64,000 nt of DNA from CAIWHR01 sp963809965 (GCA_963809965.1 CAWELU010000018.1:1-64000), one strand, 5' to 3'. Counted from the first letter of the stretch, positions 9,103-18,127 are shown. Notes: generated by a model not told the origin, from the sequence alone. Translations and numbers: made by a program.

Positions 9103-10341
9103 TCACCTGACCCAAATCGAATCCGGCTGCGCTTCGCTCGCGCTTGCCATCCGCACGAACTCGGCGATCTTCTCCGGCGACACATTGACGCCGCCCACGC
9201 CCGCGAGATAGCCGTGAATCCGGGGCGCGCCAGGCATGCCGTAGAGCGCAGCGCGCAATTCCTGGTGCAGCACGCCGCCATGGCCGGGCGAATAGTTGCG
9301 ATCGAGCACCAGCACCTCGGGAACACCGGCCAGGCCGGTGCGCAGCGCCTGCATCGGAAGCGGACGGAACAGCCGCACCTTCAACAGGCCGATCATCAGG
9401 CCTTCATCGCGCATCGCATCGACCGCGTCGCGCGCGGTGCCGCACATGCTGCCCATCGCCACGATGACGGTGTGCGCGCCTTCGCAGCGGTAGCGCTCGA
9501 CCAACCCGTAGCTACGACCGGTGAGCTCACCCCATTCGCGGTCCGCCTCGAGGGCGGCGGCCGGGACCTCACCCATCGCTTCGCCGAGCGCCTGGCGGTG
9601 GCGATAGAACATGTCCTGCGTCACCACGTTGCCCCAGGACTCGACCTTCGCGGTGTCGAGGCGATGCGCAGGCGCGTACGGCGGCAGGAAGGCATCGACC
9701 AGTTCCTGTGCCGGCAGGAGCACCGGCTCGAGCGCGTGCGAGACGTAGAACGCGTCGAGGTTCACCATCACCGGCAACAGCACCCGTTCGGCGACCCTGA
9801 ACGCCTGGATCACCGTGTCGAGGGACTCCTGCGCGCTCTCGGTGTAGTACTGGATCCAGCCGGTGTCGCGCTGCGAGAGGCTGTCGGTCTGGTCGGGCCA
9901 GAACGCCCAGGGCGACGCAAGCGTCCGGTTGACATTGGCCATCACGATCGGTGCCCGCGCGCCGCTCGCGTAATGGAGCAGTTCGTGCATGAGCAGCAGG
10001 CCCTGCGAGGCCGTCGCCGTGAACACGCGAACACCCGCTAGCGAGGCCGGGATGCAGGCGGCCATCACCGAGTGCTCGGACTCGGGCGTGATGACCTCGG
10101 CATCGAACACGCCGTCGGCCTGGAATTCGGTGATCTTCTCGAGAATCGGAGTTTGCGGCGTGATCGGATAGAGCGGGACCACCTTGGGTCTCGCCAGGCG
10201 CGCCGCCCAGGCGACCGCGTGGTTGCCGGTCAGGAGCATTGGCTTCTCGCGCGCAATCGTTTCGTCGCGCGGCCTTTGGACGACCCCCACACCTCCCGAG
10301 GGGGCGCAATTCGCGCCTTGGGGCGGCCCGACGGCGCTCAT
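9103..10341 (-). CDS. 2-oxoacid:ferredoxin oxidoreductase, alpha subunit
   Basis: 412 residues from ATG 10341, which overlaps the stop of the preceding gene (ATGA) and follows GAGGAGG. A short N-terminal tail is followed by MLLTGNHAVAWAARLARP, the start usual for alpha subunits, so translation might begin at that internal ATG instead. Landmarks are the pyrimidine-domain motif YPITPQTPILE, the EVITPESEHS loop, FTATASQGLLLMHE, SPWAFWPDQTDSLSQRDTG and VLPVMVNLDAFYVSH; domain II ends with VLVLDRNYSPGHGG. The Glu and loop residues of the family are all present. It pairs with the beta subunit to form the active site and has the coenzyme-A-facing domain. Translational coupling on both sides shows one operon and a fixed stoichiometry. 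Confidence 0.88.
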   Translation of the reverse strand: MSAVGPPQGANCAPSGGVGVVQRPRDETIAREKPMLLTGNHAVAWAARLARPKVVPLYPITPQTPILEKITEFQADGVFDAEVITPESEHSVMAACIPASLAGVRVFTATASQGLLLMHELLHYASGARAPIVMANVNRTLASPWAFWPDQTDSLSQRDTGWIQYYTESAQESLDTVIQAFRVAERVLLPVMVNLDAFYVSHALEPVLLPAQELVDAFLPPYAPAHRLDTAKVESWGNVVTQDMFYRHRQALGEAMGEVPAAALEADREWGELTGRSYGLVERYRCEGAHTVIVAMGSMCGTARDAVDAMRDEGLMIGLLKVRLFRPLPMQALRTGLAGVPEVLVLDRNYSPGHGGVLHQELRAALYGMPGAPRIHGYLAGVGGVNVSPEKIAEFVRMASASEAQPDSIWVR

Positions 10342-12026
10342 CGCGCCTCCTCGAGCATCTTCATCGAGCCGGTCGGGCACTCCTTGACGCAGATGCCGCA
10401 CCCCTTGCAGTAATCGGTCAGGACCACATAACCGTCGCCCTCGCGTTTCACCGCAAGATCGGGACAGTAGTGAATGCAGTTGTCGCACTGGATGCAGGTG
10501 CCGCAGGAGAAGCAACGATCGGTTTCGGCGAGCGCGTGCTCGAGATCGAAGCCGATCTGAACTTCGGAATCGCTTGCGAGACGCTGTGCGGCGGGAAGCC
10601 GCTGCTCGACCGCCCGCGCCTGCGCGGGGTAATAGAAGGTGTTGATCGCCGCGAGATTGACGACGGGCTCGGCTTCGATATCCGCGCCGGCAGGGGCGCT
10701 GTCGCCATCCGCGCCATCCGCGCTCCCGCGCAACATGCGGTCGATCTCGCGCGCGGCGCGCTTGCCCATGCCGATCGACTCGGTCACGAAGCGCGCCATG
10801 CTCGAGACGTCGCCGCCCGCGTAGACGCGCTCGAGGCTCGTCGCCTGACGTTGGTCGGCCTTGAGCAGCGCACCATCGGCTTCGAGCGCGGCGGAGAGCG
10901 GCGCGAGATCGGGGTCCTGCCCGATCGAGGGCACGATGGCATCTGCCTCGAGCAAGAATTCGCTGTCGGCGACCGGAGTCACCGTGAATGGCCCGCGCGC
11001 CGCACCCGCCTCGAACCGCACGCGCACGCACTTGAGCGAGAGGCCTGCGCTGCCGGTGTCGACGGCCTCGGTCAGCATTGCGCCGTCGAACAGCGCAATT
11101 CCTTCCTCCAGCGCTTCGGCGACTTCCTCGCGCTGCGCCGGCATCTGCGCCACGCTTTCGAGCGCCAGGATCGTCACCTCGTGCCCGGCGCGCCGCGCGC
11201 TGCGTGCGACGTCGATGGCGGCACTTCCGCCGCCGATCACGACCACACGCTTGCCGAGGGCCGGCGCGGCGCCGGCGTTTGCCCGCGCCAGGTAGTCGGC
11301 ACCGTCCATCACCCAAGGCCGGGTGTAATCGAGTCGTGGCAGGCGCTTCTGGCACCGGGCGCCGATGGCGAGGTACATAGCGTCGAACCCGGTCCGCAGG
11401 CGCCCGAAGTCTTCGGGTGTCTCCATCGATTCACCGCAGCGCACGTCGATCCCGAGAGCCACGATGCGCGCGATCTCGCCATCGAGCACGGGTCGCGCCA
11501 GGCGATACGACGGAATGCCGTAGCGCATGAGTCCGCCGAGCTCCGGACGCGATTCGAACAAGGTGACCGCGTAACCGCGTCTTCGCAGATGGAACGCTGC
11601 CGCCAGTCCCGAGGGCCCCCCGCCCACGACCGCGATCCGCTCCTTGCGCGGCGCTACGATAGGCGCAAACGCCCAACCTTTCGCGAGCGCCTCGTCGCCG
11701 ACATAGCGTTCGAGCCGGCAGATCGCCAGCGACCCGTCAACACCCGCGCGATTGCAGGCGGATTCGCACGGGTGGTGGCAGATGCGCCCGGCTACCGCGG
11801 GGAAGGGGTTGTGGCGGGTGAGGACTTCCCACGCGCCGCGAAAGTCGCGGGCGCGGGCACGGCCGATCCACTCGGCGATGTCGCCATTCACCGGGCAGGC
11901 GGCGTGGCACGGTGACGGAGCGTTGATATGCTGCGGCAATGCGGCCCGCCACGTGCCGGTCTTGAACACCTCAGTGGTGCCGGTGGTCCAGATGCTCGGA
12001 ACCGCAGGTCGCTCGTCGCCGCTCAC
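10338..12026 (-). CDS. Fused GltD-like FAD/NAD(P)H oxidoreductase and 2x[4Fe-4S] ferredoxin (epsilon-delta) subunit
   Basis: 562 residues starting at GTG 12026, whose bases overlap the stop of the gamma-subunit gene (GTGA). Domain order: residues ~35-110, a GltD-type N-terminal helical iron-sulphur domain with four cysteines in CHAACP, ICHHPCESACNR; ~125-420, two Rossmann folds with the FAD site VVGGGPSGLAAAFHLRRRGY and the NAD(P) site VVIGGGSAAIDVARSARR, ending in VYAGGDVSSMARFV; ~485-560, a two-cluster ferredoxin with CFSCGTCIQCDNCIHYCP and CKGCGICVKECPTGSM. This is both the electron-transfer delta subunit and a flavoprotein able to couple the oxidoreductase to NAD(P). Fusion of the two is unusual compared with the separate epsilon and delta subunits of phenylglyoxylate dehydrogenase. 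Confidence 0.85.
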   Translation of the reverse strand: MSGDERPAVPSIWTTGTTEVFKTGTWRAALPQHINAPSPCHAACPVNGDIAEWIGRARARDFRGAWEVLTRHNPFPAVAGRICHHPCESACNRAGVDGSLAICRLERYVGDEALAKGWAFAPIVAPRKERIAVVGGGPSGLAAAFHLRRRGYAVTLFESRPELGGLMRYGIPSYRLARPVLDGEIARIVALGIDVRCGESMETPEDFGRLRTGFDAMYLAIGARCQKRLPRLDYTRPWVMDGADYLARANAGAAPALGKRVVVIGGGSAAIDVARSARRAGHEVTILALESVAQMPAQREEVAEALEEGIALFDGAMLTEAVDTGSAGLSLKCVRVRFEAGAARGPFTVTPVADSEFLLEADAIVPSIGQDPDLAPLSAALEADGALLKADQRQATSLERVYAGGDVSSMARFVTESIGMGKRAAREIDRMLRGSADGADGDSAPAGADIEAEPVVNLAAINTFYYPAQARAVEQRLPAAQRLASDSEVQIGFDLEHALAETDRCFSCGTCIQCDNCIHYCPDLAVKREGDGYVVLTDYCKGCGICVKECPTGSMKMLEEAR

Positions 12027-12580
12027 GCCGCCACCCTCTGCAGCTGCATCTCGACCCACCGGTAGCCCTCTTCGCAAGCCGCGACATTCTCGTCCTGCAG
12101 TTTCGGCGCCTCCTCGATGAGCGCGCGGGTCAGCACCTCGAGTTTCGGCGCCTCGATCACCCGTGCCAACGCGCCGAGCAGTGAGGCATTGACGATCCGT
12201 CCCAAGCCGTGGCGGCGCGAAATCGAGATGCCATCGACCGGAACTACCCGGTAGCCCGGCAGCTTCTCGGCGAACTGCTCGGGTGTCCTCGACGAGTTGA
12301 CCACGATCAGCGTGTCGGGGCGGGCTGTCGCAAGCAACCGGCTTTCGAGAAGGCTCGCGTCGAAGCATAGGATCGCGTCGGCCTGCTCGATGTCGCAGCG
12401 CACGCGGATCGGCCGGTCGTCGACGCGAATGAAGGAACTCACGGGCGTGCCGCGCCTTGCGCCGCCGTAGCTCGCGAAGGACTGCACCTCGCGCCCCTCG
12501 GCGAAGAACGCCATCGTCAGCAGGTTGCCGGCCGTCTGCGCGCCTTGGCCGCCTCGGCCCTGAATGATGATCTGCAGCAA
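12023..12580 (-). CDS. 2-oxoacid:ferredoxin oxidoreductase, gamma subunit
   Basis: First gene of the operon, 185 residues, with a TTG start at 12580 preceded by GGAG eight bases upstream. The family opening IIIQGRGGQGAQTAGNLLTMA is complete, followed by SFASYGGARRGTPVSSFIRV and the mid-domain DAILCFDASLL, the pattern of Por/Ior gamma chains. The gamma subunit forms the catalytic core with alpha and beta. The next gene overlaps its stop by four bases. No start ATG fits the conserved N-terminus, so the TTG is the best choice. The operon promoter should lie in the ~580-base gap upstream. Confidence 0.85.
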   Translation of the reverse strand: MLQIIIQGRGGQGAQTAGNLLTMAFFAEGREVQSFASYGGARRGTPVSSFIRVDDRPIRVRCDIEQADAILCFDASLLESRLLATARPDTLIVVNSSRTPEQFAEKLPGYRVVPVDGISISRRHGLGRIVNASLLGALARVIEAPKLEVLTRALIEEAPKLQDENVAACEEGYRWVEMQLQRVAA

Positions 12581-13160
12581 GGGCTGGTCTCCTATGGCGT
12601 CCGGCGCGACGGTCGGGCCGTCGTGTGATGCTCACTGTTTCTCGGTACCGTCATGATTTTCTCGTTAAGGCACTACGCAAAGCGTACCGGGTATTCTGCC
12701 CCGATTGTCCATGGCGCGCTGTGCGTTGCCGCACAGATTGCGATTTGTTTGCAATGCGGCCTAGCGACAACCACCTCCTCCGGATGGTCGCTTGAGCGCC
12801 GGATGCGTCGGACTACCGGCGAAAACCCTTCGCTATTTCAATTTCAGGGGTTTTCCGACCCCTCCCCGATCAACAATAATCGAACGCAGCGCAATGTGAG
12901 AGGTTGAATTCTTGAACCAGATAGCACCAATGAGCTTTGCACAGTTCCGGTACTCGGTCCTTTGCTAATGTCTCAGTTCGGCCAACTCCGGCCGGTCAGC
13001 ATGGCCGCCCGATTTTCCGTATTGCGGTCGTTCGACATGCGAGAATAAGGGTGGCGCTGTATTACCTGGGGAGGCTTCGGCGGACGTCGTGCTTCCCTTG
13101 CCGGACGCGGCAATTCCAATCAGCGGTGTCTGCCTGGCAATGCGACTACGTTGGTGAGCT
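12581..13160. other. Divergent intergenic region upstream of the oxidoreductase operon and the patatin gene
   Basis: This gap of ~580 bases has no credible gene. It must hold promoters for both directions. An AT-richer block at 12830-12910 (CAACAATAATCG) is the most promoter-like part but no clear pair was assigned. One repeat-family block (CCAACTCCGGCCGGTCAGC) is at about 12977. Confidence 0.35.
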
Positions 13161-14627
13161 ATGAATCCGTCACGCGCGATCTCGCTTTCGATCCTCGCTC
13201 TGGTGCTGGTGCTGGGGGGCTGCGCCACGCGGCCTGTCAACCCGCGGGTCACGCAGGCGAGTGTGGATACTGGTTACACGTTCCAGACGCGGCAGAAGCA
13301 CTTCAAGAGCCAGGAAAACCTGGTCATTCTCGCGTTCTCGGGCGGCGGCACACGAGCGGCCGCGTTTTCTTATGGCGTTCTCGAGCTCCTGCGGCGCACG
13401 GAGGTGGTCGGACCCAAGGGCAACAAGGTTCGCTTGCTCGACGCCGTCGATATGATCACCGGCGTATCGGGCGGAAGCTTCACCGCGCTGGCCTATGGCC
13501 TGTACGGCGACAAGCTGTTTGCCGACTACGAGCAACGTTTCCTCAAGCGCGACGTCCAGGGAGCCCTCGTTGCCCGTGCCCTTAATCCGGGCAACTGGGG
13601 CAATCTGTCGGCGACGGCGTGGGGTCGTTCCGAACTGGCGGCCGAGTTGTACGACGAGATCCTGTTCAACAATGCGACCTTCGGCGACCTCGATCGCGGC
13701 GAGGGCCCGTTCATTGTAGCGTCGGCGACCGACATCTCGAGCGGCGGCCGGGTTCCCTTCAACCAGAACGTATGGAACGTGATGTGCGCGGATCTGAATG
13801 CCGTGAAGTTGTCCCGCGCCGCCGCCGCATCCTCGGCCGTTCCCGTCGTCCTCTCCCCGGTCACGATCAACAACTACGGCGGTACCTGCAACTATGAGGT
13901 GCCGGCCTGGGTCAAGAAGTTTACCCAGTCCGCGAATCCGCCACGGCCCGCTGCGCGCGCGACACGTGAGCTAAGGGATCTCGAGGCCTACACCGACAGC
14001 GTTCATCGCCCGTATATTCATCTCGTGGACGGCGGCGTGTCGGACAACCTTGGCATGCGCGGCGTGCTCGACGCGCTGGACTTGCTCGAAGCATTGCACG
14101 ACGAGGGCCTGCCAACGCCACTCGACCATGTGCGCAGGATCATCGTCTTCGTCGTCAATTCGCTGTCGTCGCCCCCTACCAACTGGGATGAATCCGAGAG
14201 CCCGCCCGGCACGGTGGACATCCTGCTGAAGGCCACCGGCACGCCAATCGACCACTATTCCTACGAAGCGGTCGAGCAGTTGAAAGACATCGCGGCACGG
14301 TGGCAGACGGCACGGGGGATCCGGGCGATGGCCGGGTGCTCGACCAACAAGGATTCGCCGATCTGCGCGGCGGTACGTCCCCCGGAAGCGGAGATCTACG
14401 CCATCGATGTGTCGTTTGCCACGCTCCCGGACGCGGCGGAGCGCCTTTTCCTGAATCAACAACCCACAACATTTGTCCTGCCGGCCGAGGCGGTCGATCG
14501 CCTGCGCGCCGCGGCGGGGAAAATCATCCTTGCGTCGCCCGAATTTCAGCGACTTCTGAAGGATGTCGGCGCGACGGTCGTTGCCGATCCATCCGCCGGT
14601 GGGAGCGCGGCGACCAAGGCCCCCTGA
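13161..14627 (+). CDS. Patatin-like phospholipase, outer-membrane or periplasmic lipoprotein
   Basis: 488 residues. The signal peptide ends in a lipobox, LGGC, with the modified cysteine at residue 21, so the protein is lipid-anchored. The patatin catalytic elements are all visible: the oxyanion loop AFSGGGTRAAAFSYGVLE (residues ~58-75), the nucleophile elbow GVSGGS, and the aspartate of the dyad in HLVDGGVSDN (residues ~292-301). The domain thus runs about residues 53-340, with a C-terminal extension to PSAGGSAATKAP. The family hydrolyses phospholipids or other acyl esters. Bacterial lipoprotein members may act on envelope lipids. The gene is followed by a chalcone-isomerase-like gene in the same direction ~110 bases on, perhaps cotranscribed. 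Confidence 0.85.
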   Translation: MNPSRAISLSILALVLVLGGCATRPVNPRVTQASVDTGYTFQTRQKHFKSQENLVILAFSGGGTRAAAFSYGVLELLRRTEVVGPKGNKVRLLDAVDMITGVSGGSFTALAYGLYGDKLFADYEQRFLKRDVQGALVARALNPGNWGNLSATAWGRSELAAELYDEILFNNATFGDLDRGEGPFIVASATDISSGGRVPFNQNVWNVMCADLNAVKLSRAAAASSAVPVVLSPVTINNYGGTCNYEVPAWVKKFTQSANPPRPAARATRELRDLEAYTDSVHRPYIHLVDGGVSDNLGMRGVLDALDLLEALHDEGLPTPLDHVRRIIVFVVNSLSSPPTNWDESESPPGTVDILLKATGTPIDHYSYEAVEQLKDIAARWQTARGIRAMAGCSTNKDSPICAAVRPPEAEIYAIDVSFATLPDAAERLFLNQQPTTFVLPAEAVDRLRAAAGKIILASPEFQRLLKDVGATVVADPSAGGSAATKAP

Positions 14628-14735
14628 CGAATTGTCGGGCCGGGAAAAGAGCGCGCCACGGCAATCGCGCCCGCGACAGAGCGGGGTTGCGCTGTCGCGC
14701 AAGGCGTTTCACCCAACACAACCTTCGGAGACAAG

Positions 14736-15320
14736 ATGAGAACGACCATGAAACGGGTCCTGTTGCCGGCGCTGATGGCCGCGGCACTGGGGGCCAGTGT
14801 CGCGCAGGGCAAGGAATGCAAGGGCGTTAACTTTCCCGACCAGGCCCAGGTCGAGGGGACCAATCTGACGCTTAACGGGCTCGGCTTGCGCCAGGCGACA
14901 GCATTCAAGGTGAATGTCTACGTTGCCGCGTTGTATGTAGTCAAGACTTCGAGCGACGCGACCGCCTTGCTGGGATCGAATGCTCCGAGCGAACTGATCC
15001 TCCAGTTCGTACGCAACGTCGGTGCTGACGACCTTCGGAAAGGGTGGAGTGAAGGATTCGAGAAGAATTCCAAGGACCAACTGCCTGTACTGAAGGACCG
15101 GATCGCGACACTCAATGGCTGGATGGCCGATGTCAAGACTGGCGAGCGGCTGACCTTCATCCACAAGCCGGGTGCGGGTCTCCAGGTGGAGGTGAACGGC
15201 GTGGTCAAGGGAACCATCAAGGGCGATGACTTCGGCAAAGCGTTCCTGGCGATCTGGCTCGGTGCGGATCCACCAAACCCGGAAATCAAGGCCGGCATGC
15301 TCGGCGGTGCCTGCGGGTAG
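14736..15320 (+). CDS. Chalcone isomerase-like periplasmic protein
   Basis: 194 residues with a signal peptide (MKRVLLPALMAAALGASVAQG) and a chalcone-isomerase-like fold: LTLNGLGLRQATAFKVNVYVAALYV is the typical first block (hydroxy-carboxy fatty-acid-binding fold), followed by LILQFVRNVGADDLRKGWSEGF, and the C-terminal GDDFGKAFLAIWLGADP ending. Bacterial members lack the plant catalytic residues and are thought to bind fatty acids or related ligands rather than isomerise flavonoids. The ATG at 14736 follows GGAGA. Its place after a phospholipase suggests envelope lipid handling, but that is inference. Confidence 0.8.
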   Translation: MRTTMKRVLLPALMAAALGASVAQGKECKGVNFPDQAQVEGTNLTLNGLGLRQATAFKVNVYVAALYVVKTSSDATALLGSNAPSELILQFVRNVGADDLRKGWSEGFEKNSKDQLPVLKDRIATLNGWMADVKTGERLTFIHKPGAGLQVEVNGVVKGTIKGDDFGKAFLAIWLGADPPNPEIKAGMLGGACG

Positions 15321-15330
15321 GGAGGGTCAA

Positions 15331-15600
15331 GTGAGCCCAACTGCAATCGGGTTGATCGTGCTTGTATGCGTCTTCGGCGGCGCGTTGCTCGGCATGTTTC
15401 TTCGGAAGGTCCTGCCCGAACATGCCAGCTTCGGCATGTTCTCCCCCCGCAACGCCATCGCAATCCCTCTGCTGTTCCTGGGCGCCGTATCGCTGTCTGC
15501 TGCGATCTTCCTGATCGGGGAACTGAACAACCCGCTCGAAGGATTCATTTCGATCTCAAGGACTCCGATGGAAATGGCGCTCGGTTTTCTCGGACAGTAG
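15331..15600 (+). CDS. DUF4239/bestrophin-like membrane protein with a large internal deletion
   Basis: GTG 15331 follows GGAGGG. The 89-residue product has two hydrophobic helices. Residues 1-26 (GLIVLVCVFGGALLGMFLRK, then VLPEH) match the start of DUF4239 proteins, which normally continue for ~150 residues. Here the next residues, FGMFSPRNA, then SLSAAIFLIGELNNPLEGFI and the end ALGFLGQ, match the very C-terminus of that family. The middle is missing without loss of frame. It might still insert as a hairpin in the membrane, but most likely is a non-functional deletion derivative. The family identity is recalled from its conserved ends and was not searched. Confidence 0.6.
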   Translation: MSPTAIGLIVLVCVFGGALLGMFLRKVLPEHASFGMFSPRNAIAIPLLFLGAVSLSAAIFLIGELNNPLEGFISISRTPMEMALGFLGQ

Positions 15601-15678
15601 CAGTGATCGTCGGGCGAGCTGCGCGATCTTTACGGTTTCACGGACGACCGCGTACGCTACTCCGCCGCAAAGTTTCTA

Positions 15679-16608
15679 GTGCGTTCGATTCTGCCGACGA
15701 AACAAGTCCTAACGATGCTCGCTGCCTGTGTGCTCGCGGGGGTCGCATTGCAAGTGTGTGCGCAGGACATCGAACCGCGCGCCTATTCCAACGCCCCAAT
15801 AGGCGTCAACTTTCTGATCGCGGGCTACGCCTATACGAGAGGCGGGGTCGCTTTCGGTCCATCGCTGCCCATCACCAACCCCAACCTCAATACATCCAAC
15901 GCCGTCATTGCGTACGCAAGAGTGCTGGACCTGTGGGGGATGTCGGCCAAGTTCGACGCGACCGTGCCCTATACCTGGCTTTCGGGAACGGCCGATTACA
16001 GGGGAGAAACAGTACCGCGGAGGGTAGACGGCTTCGCCAATTCCGCGTTCCGGCTGTCGATCAATCTCTACGGTGCGCCCGCGCTTAGCCTGAAGGAGTT
16101 TGCCGACTGGGAACAGGACCTCATCATCGGCGCCAGCTTCCGCGTGACAGCGCCGTGGAGCCAATACGACGACACGAAGCTCGTCAACATCGGCACCAAT
16201 CGCTGGTCGTTCAAGCCAGAGGTCGGGATCTCGAAGGCCATCGGACCGTGGACGTTCGAAGTCACGGCGGCGGCAACGTTCTACACGGACAACGACGATT
16301 TTTTCGGCGGCAGGACGCTTTCCCAGGATCCGCTCTATTCGCTGCAAGGACACGCGATCTACGGCTTTCGCTCGGGAATCTGGGCTTCGCTCGATGCCAC
16401 GTATTTCGTCGGCGGGCGAACAACCGTCGATGGCGTGCTGAACAGCGATCTTCAGCAGAATTGGCGTGTCGGGGGGACATTGGCGTTTCCAGTGAACCGG
16501 GAGAATTCGATCAAGTTCTACGCCAGCAGCGGAGTATCGGCACGCACCGGCGACAACTACGACCTGATCGGAATAGCGTGGCAATATCGCTGGGGCGGTG
16601 GGTTGTGA
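15679..16608 (+). CDS. Outer-membrane beta-barrel protein, phenol-degradation 'MetA-pathway' transporter-like family
   Basis: 309 residues from GTG 15679; the ATG at 15715 is an alternative that still keeps the signal peptide (MLAACVLAGVALQVCAQ). The mature protein is a series of alternating amphipathic strands with many aromatic residues, starts with the conserved block PRAYSNAPIGVNFLIAGYAY and ends in the aromatic-type IAWQYRWGGGL, typical of outer-membrane barrels of this family. LSWLSGTADYRGE-like and GANRWSFKPEVG-like blocks recur in relatives. These proteins are predicted channels for hydrophobic substrates, but few are characterised. It follows the deleted DUF4239 gene in the same orientation. 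Confidence 0.75.
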   Translation: MRSILPTKQVLTMLAACVLAGVALQVCAQDIEPRAYSNAPIGVNFLIAGYAYTRGGVAFGPSLPITNPNLNTSNAVIAYARVLDLWGMSAKFDATVPYTWLSGTADYRGETVPRRVDGFANSAFRLSINLYGAPALSLKEFADWEQDLIIGASFRVTAPWSQYDDTKLVNIGTNRWSFKPEVGISKAIGPWTFEVTAAATFYTDNDDFFGGRTLSQDPLYSLQGHAIYGFRSGIWASLDATYFVGGRTTVDGVLNSDLQQNWRVGGTLAFPVNRENSIKFYASSGVSARTGDNYDLIGIAWQYRWGGGL

Positions 16609-17074
16609 TGCCTCCGTGGAAGCAATGCCTGCAATGCGGCGCGACCGCGGTCGAAAATTGTGGATACCAACGTCTGCTTTCTTGGTATCGAATGTCGGCT
16701 CTCCCGAAGAGGCAAGGACTGGACAGGGCCGGTCAGAGTCAACCACGCTCCGGCGCTGAACGGCGGCACTACGATCCGCAGCAGCCCTTCACACCTCGAT
16801 GGCTGCCCTGCGTTGTACAGCGGCCGCTCGATCAAATCGCGTCAATGCCGGCGACCGGCCATGAGCCGTCGTACAACGAAGACGCCGTAAGCGGTCATTG
16901 GATGTCGCGACCGACCCGTTCCCGCCGTTCACGTCAGCGGAGCGCGATCGTTCTATCACCCTTCGCGAACGCGCTGCAGGCGAGCGGTCCGCTTGAACGA
17001 GGAGCGACATTACGCAGAGAATGCAATTGAAGCCGACGCCGTTCGAGTCCAGGCGCGCGAGGCGAATGTCGCGC
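16609..17074. other. Gene-free stretch with several repeat-family copies
   Basis: About 465 bases. Repeat blocks such as GGGCCGGTCAGAGTC (~16725), GTACAGCGGCCGCTCG (~16815), GGCGACCGGCCATGAGCCG (~16850) and CGTAAGCGGTCATTGG (~16888) appear one after another, with spacing of 30-90 bases. No gene is supported. Confidence 0.4.
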
Positions 17075-17480
17075 TCACGAGATGTCCTTGGCGGCGAACG
17101 CGATCGCGTCGACGTCATCGCTACCCAGGTGTGCGCCTTCGCGGCGGAGCTGCGCGAACATTTCGTCCCCGAGTACGCCGCTCGCGATCGATTCGGCACG
17201 CTGGATGGCCGTCAGGGTGGTGGCGCCGCGTTTGCGGCCGGAGCGCGCCCACCCCGCATCGCCCCAGCCCAGCAGCTTGGCAGCCGCCCGCGGCCTGCTT
17301 TCGAGCGCGTCCAGCAAAGCCAGGAGATCCGGCCACGCCGCATGGGCGAGCAGCGGAATGCGCGCGGCATCCTGACGCCAGCCCACCTGCGCCAGCGGGC
17401 GGGCGCGGGCCAGGTCGTCGTTCGCCAGGAGCGCCGTGACGACCGCGCGGCGGCAGATGCCCAATGCCGTCTCGTTGCGC
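17075..17480 (-). pseudogene. C-terminal fragment of a TPR-type predicted-ATPase transcriptional regulator
   Basis: The minus-strand frame ending at 17075 reads RAAAKLLGWGDAGWARSGRK, then LTAIQRAESIASGVLGDEMF and HLGSDDVDAIAFAAKD. This is the usual helical tail of large AfsR/adenylate-cyclase-like regulators with a C-terminal TPR array, where the last helices read AARLLGWADA and later DEAIALAL. Only ~130 codons remain. Upstream the sequence passes into an epoxide-hydrolase fragment on the opposite strand. No start codon with a ribosome site is present. Assignment is by pattern only. Confidence 0.45.
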
Positions 17481-17486
17481 GTGCCC

Positions 17487-18127
17487 TGTAGTTGCACGAC
17501 TGGCGCGAGACCGAGGCCGCGCTCAACGCCTGGCCGCAGTTCGTGACGCGCATCGACGGCATCGACGTGCATTTCCTGCGGGTCGAAGGCCGCGGCCCGA
17601 ACCCGAAGCCGCTACTGCTGTCGCACGGCTGGCCCGGGTCGGTCCTCGAATTCCTGAAACTGCTTCCGCTGCTGACCGATCCGGCAGCGCACGGCGGCGA
17701 CGCCGCGGACGCCTTCACCGTCGTCGCGCCCTCATTACCGGGGTACACGCTGTCGTTCCGCGAGAACCAGCCGCGCTGTGCCTTGCCCGCGATCGGCGCC
17801 ATCTTTCATGAGCTCATGATGCGCCTGGGTTACGCACGGTACGGCGCCCAGGGCGGCGACTGGGGATCCTTCGTCACCGCCTGGCTGGGAGCGCACCGCG
17901 CCGAGCACGTGCTCGGCATTCACCTCAACCTGCTGCCGCTGCGGCGCGACGCCGCGATGTTCGCCCAGCCGACGGAAGACGAGCGCCGCTACCTGGGGGA
18001 ACTGGAGGTATGGCTCAAGGAGGAAACCGGCTACCAGTGGATCCAGGGCACCTATATCGTCGCCATCGACCTGCCGAAGCTCGCCGCCTTGCAGAAGGAG
18101 TGGCCAGAGCTTTATGCAAGACATTGA
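17487..18127 (+). pseudogene. Epoxide hydrolase, truncated at both ends
   Basis: The frame begins inside the N-terminal epoxide-hydrolase domain at DWRETEAALNAWPQFVTRI; the first ~40 residues of that domain are missing. It continues with the alpha/beta-hydrolase core: LLSHGWPGSVLEFLKLLP with the oxyanion HGWP, SLPGYTLSF, and the nucleophile motif QGGDWGSFVTAWLG, where the Asp attacks the epoxide. At EETGYQWIQGT (about 18050) homology stops and an unrelated tail of ~25 residues leads to TGA 18125-18127. The cap-domain remainder, the catalytic acid and the histidine are lost, so it cannot turn over. The foreign tail shows a recombination junction. Confidence 0.7.

Noticed and set aside
10342..11355. 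N-terminal extension of the oxidoreductase alpha subunit into the upstream gene
   Set aside because: The frame is open but its translation is Arg-rich nonsense overlapping the fused subunit in another frame; the real start has a strong ribosome site at 10341.
10239..11915. 558-codon plus-strand open frame
   Set aside because: It is antisense to the well-supported fused flavoprotein-ferredoxin gene and its translation has no domain; high GC opens long frames on the other strand.
12653..12907. 84-codon plus-strand ORF after the oxidoreductase operon
   Set aside because: Mixed composition, no ribosome site and no domain; it lies in what should be the promoter region.
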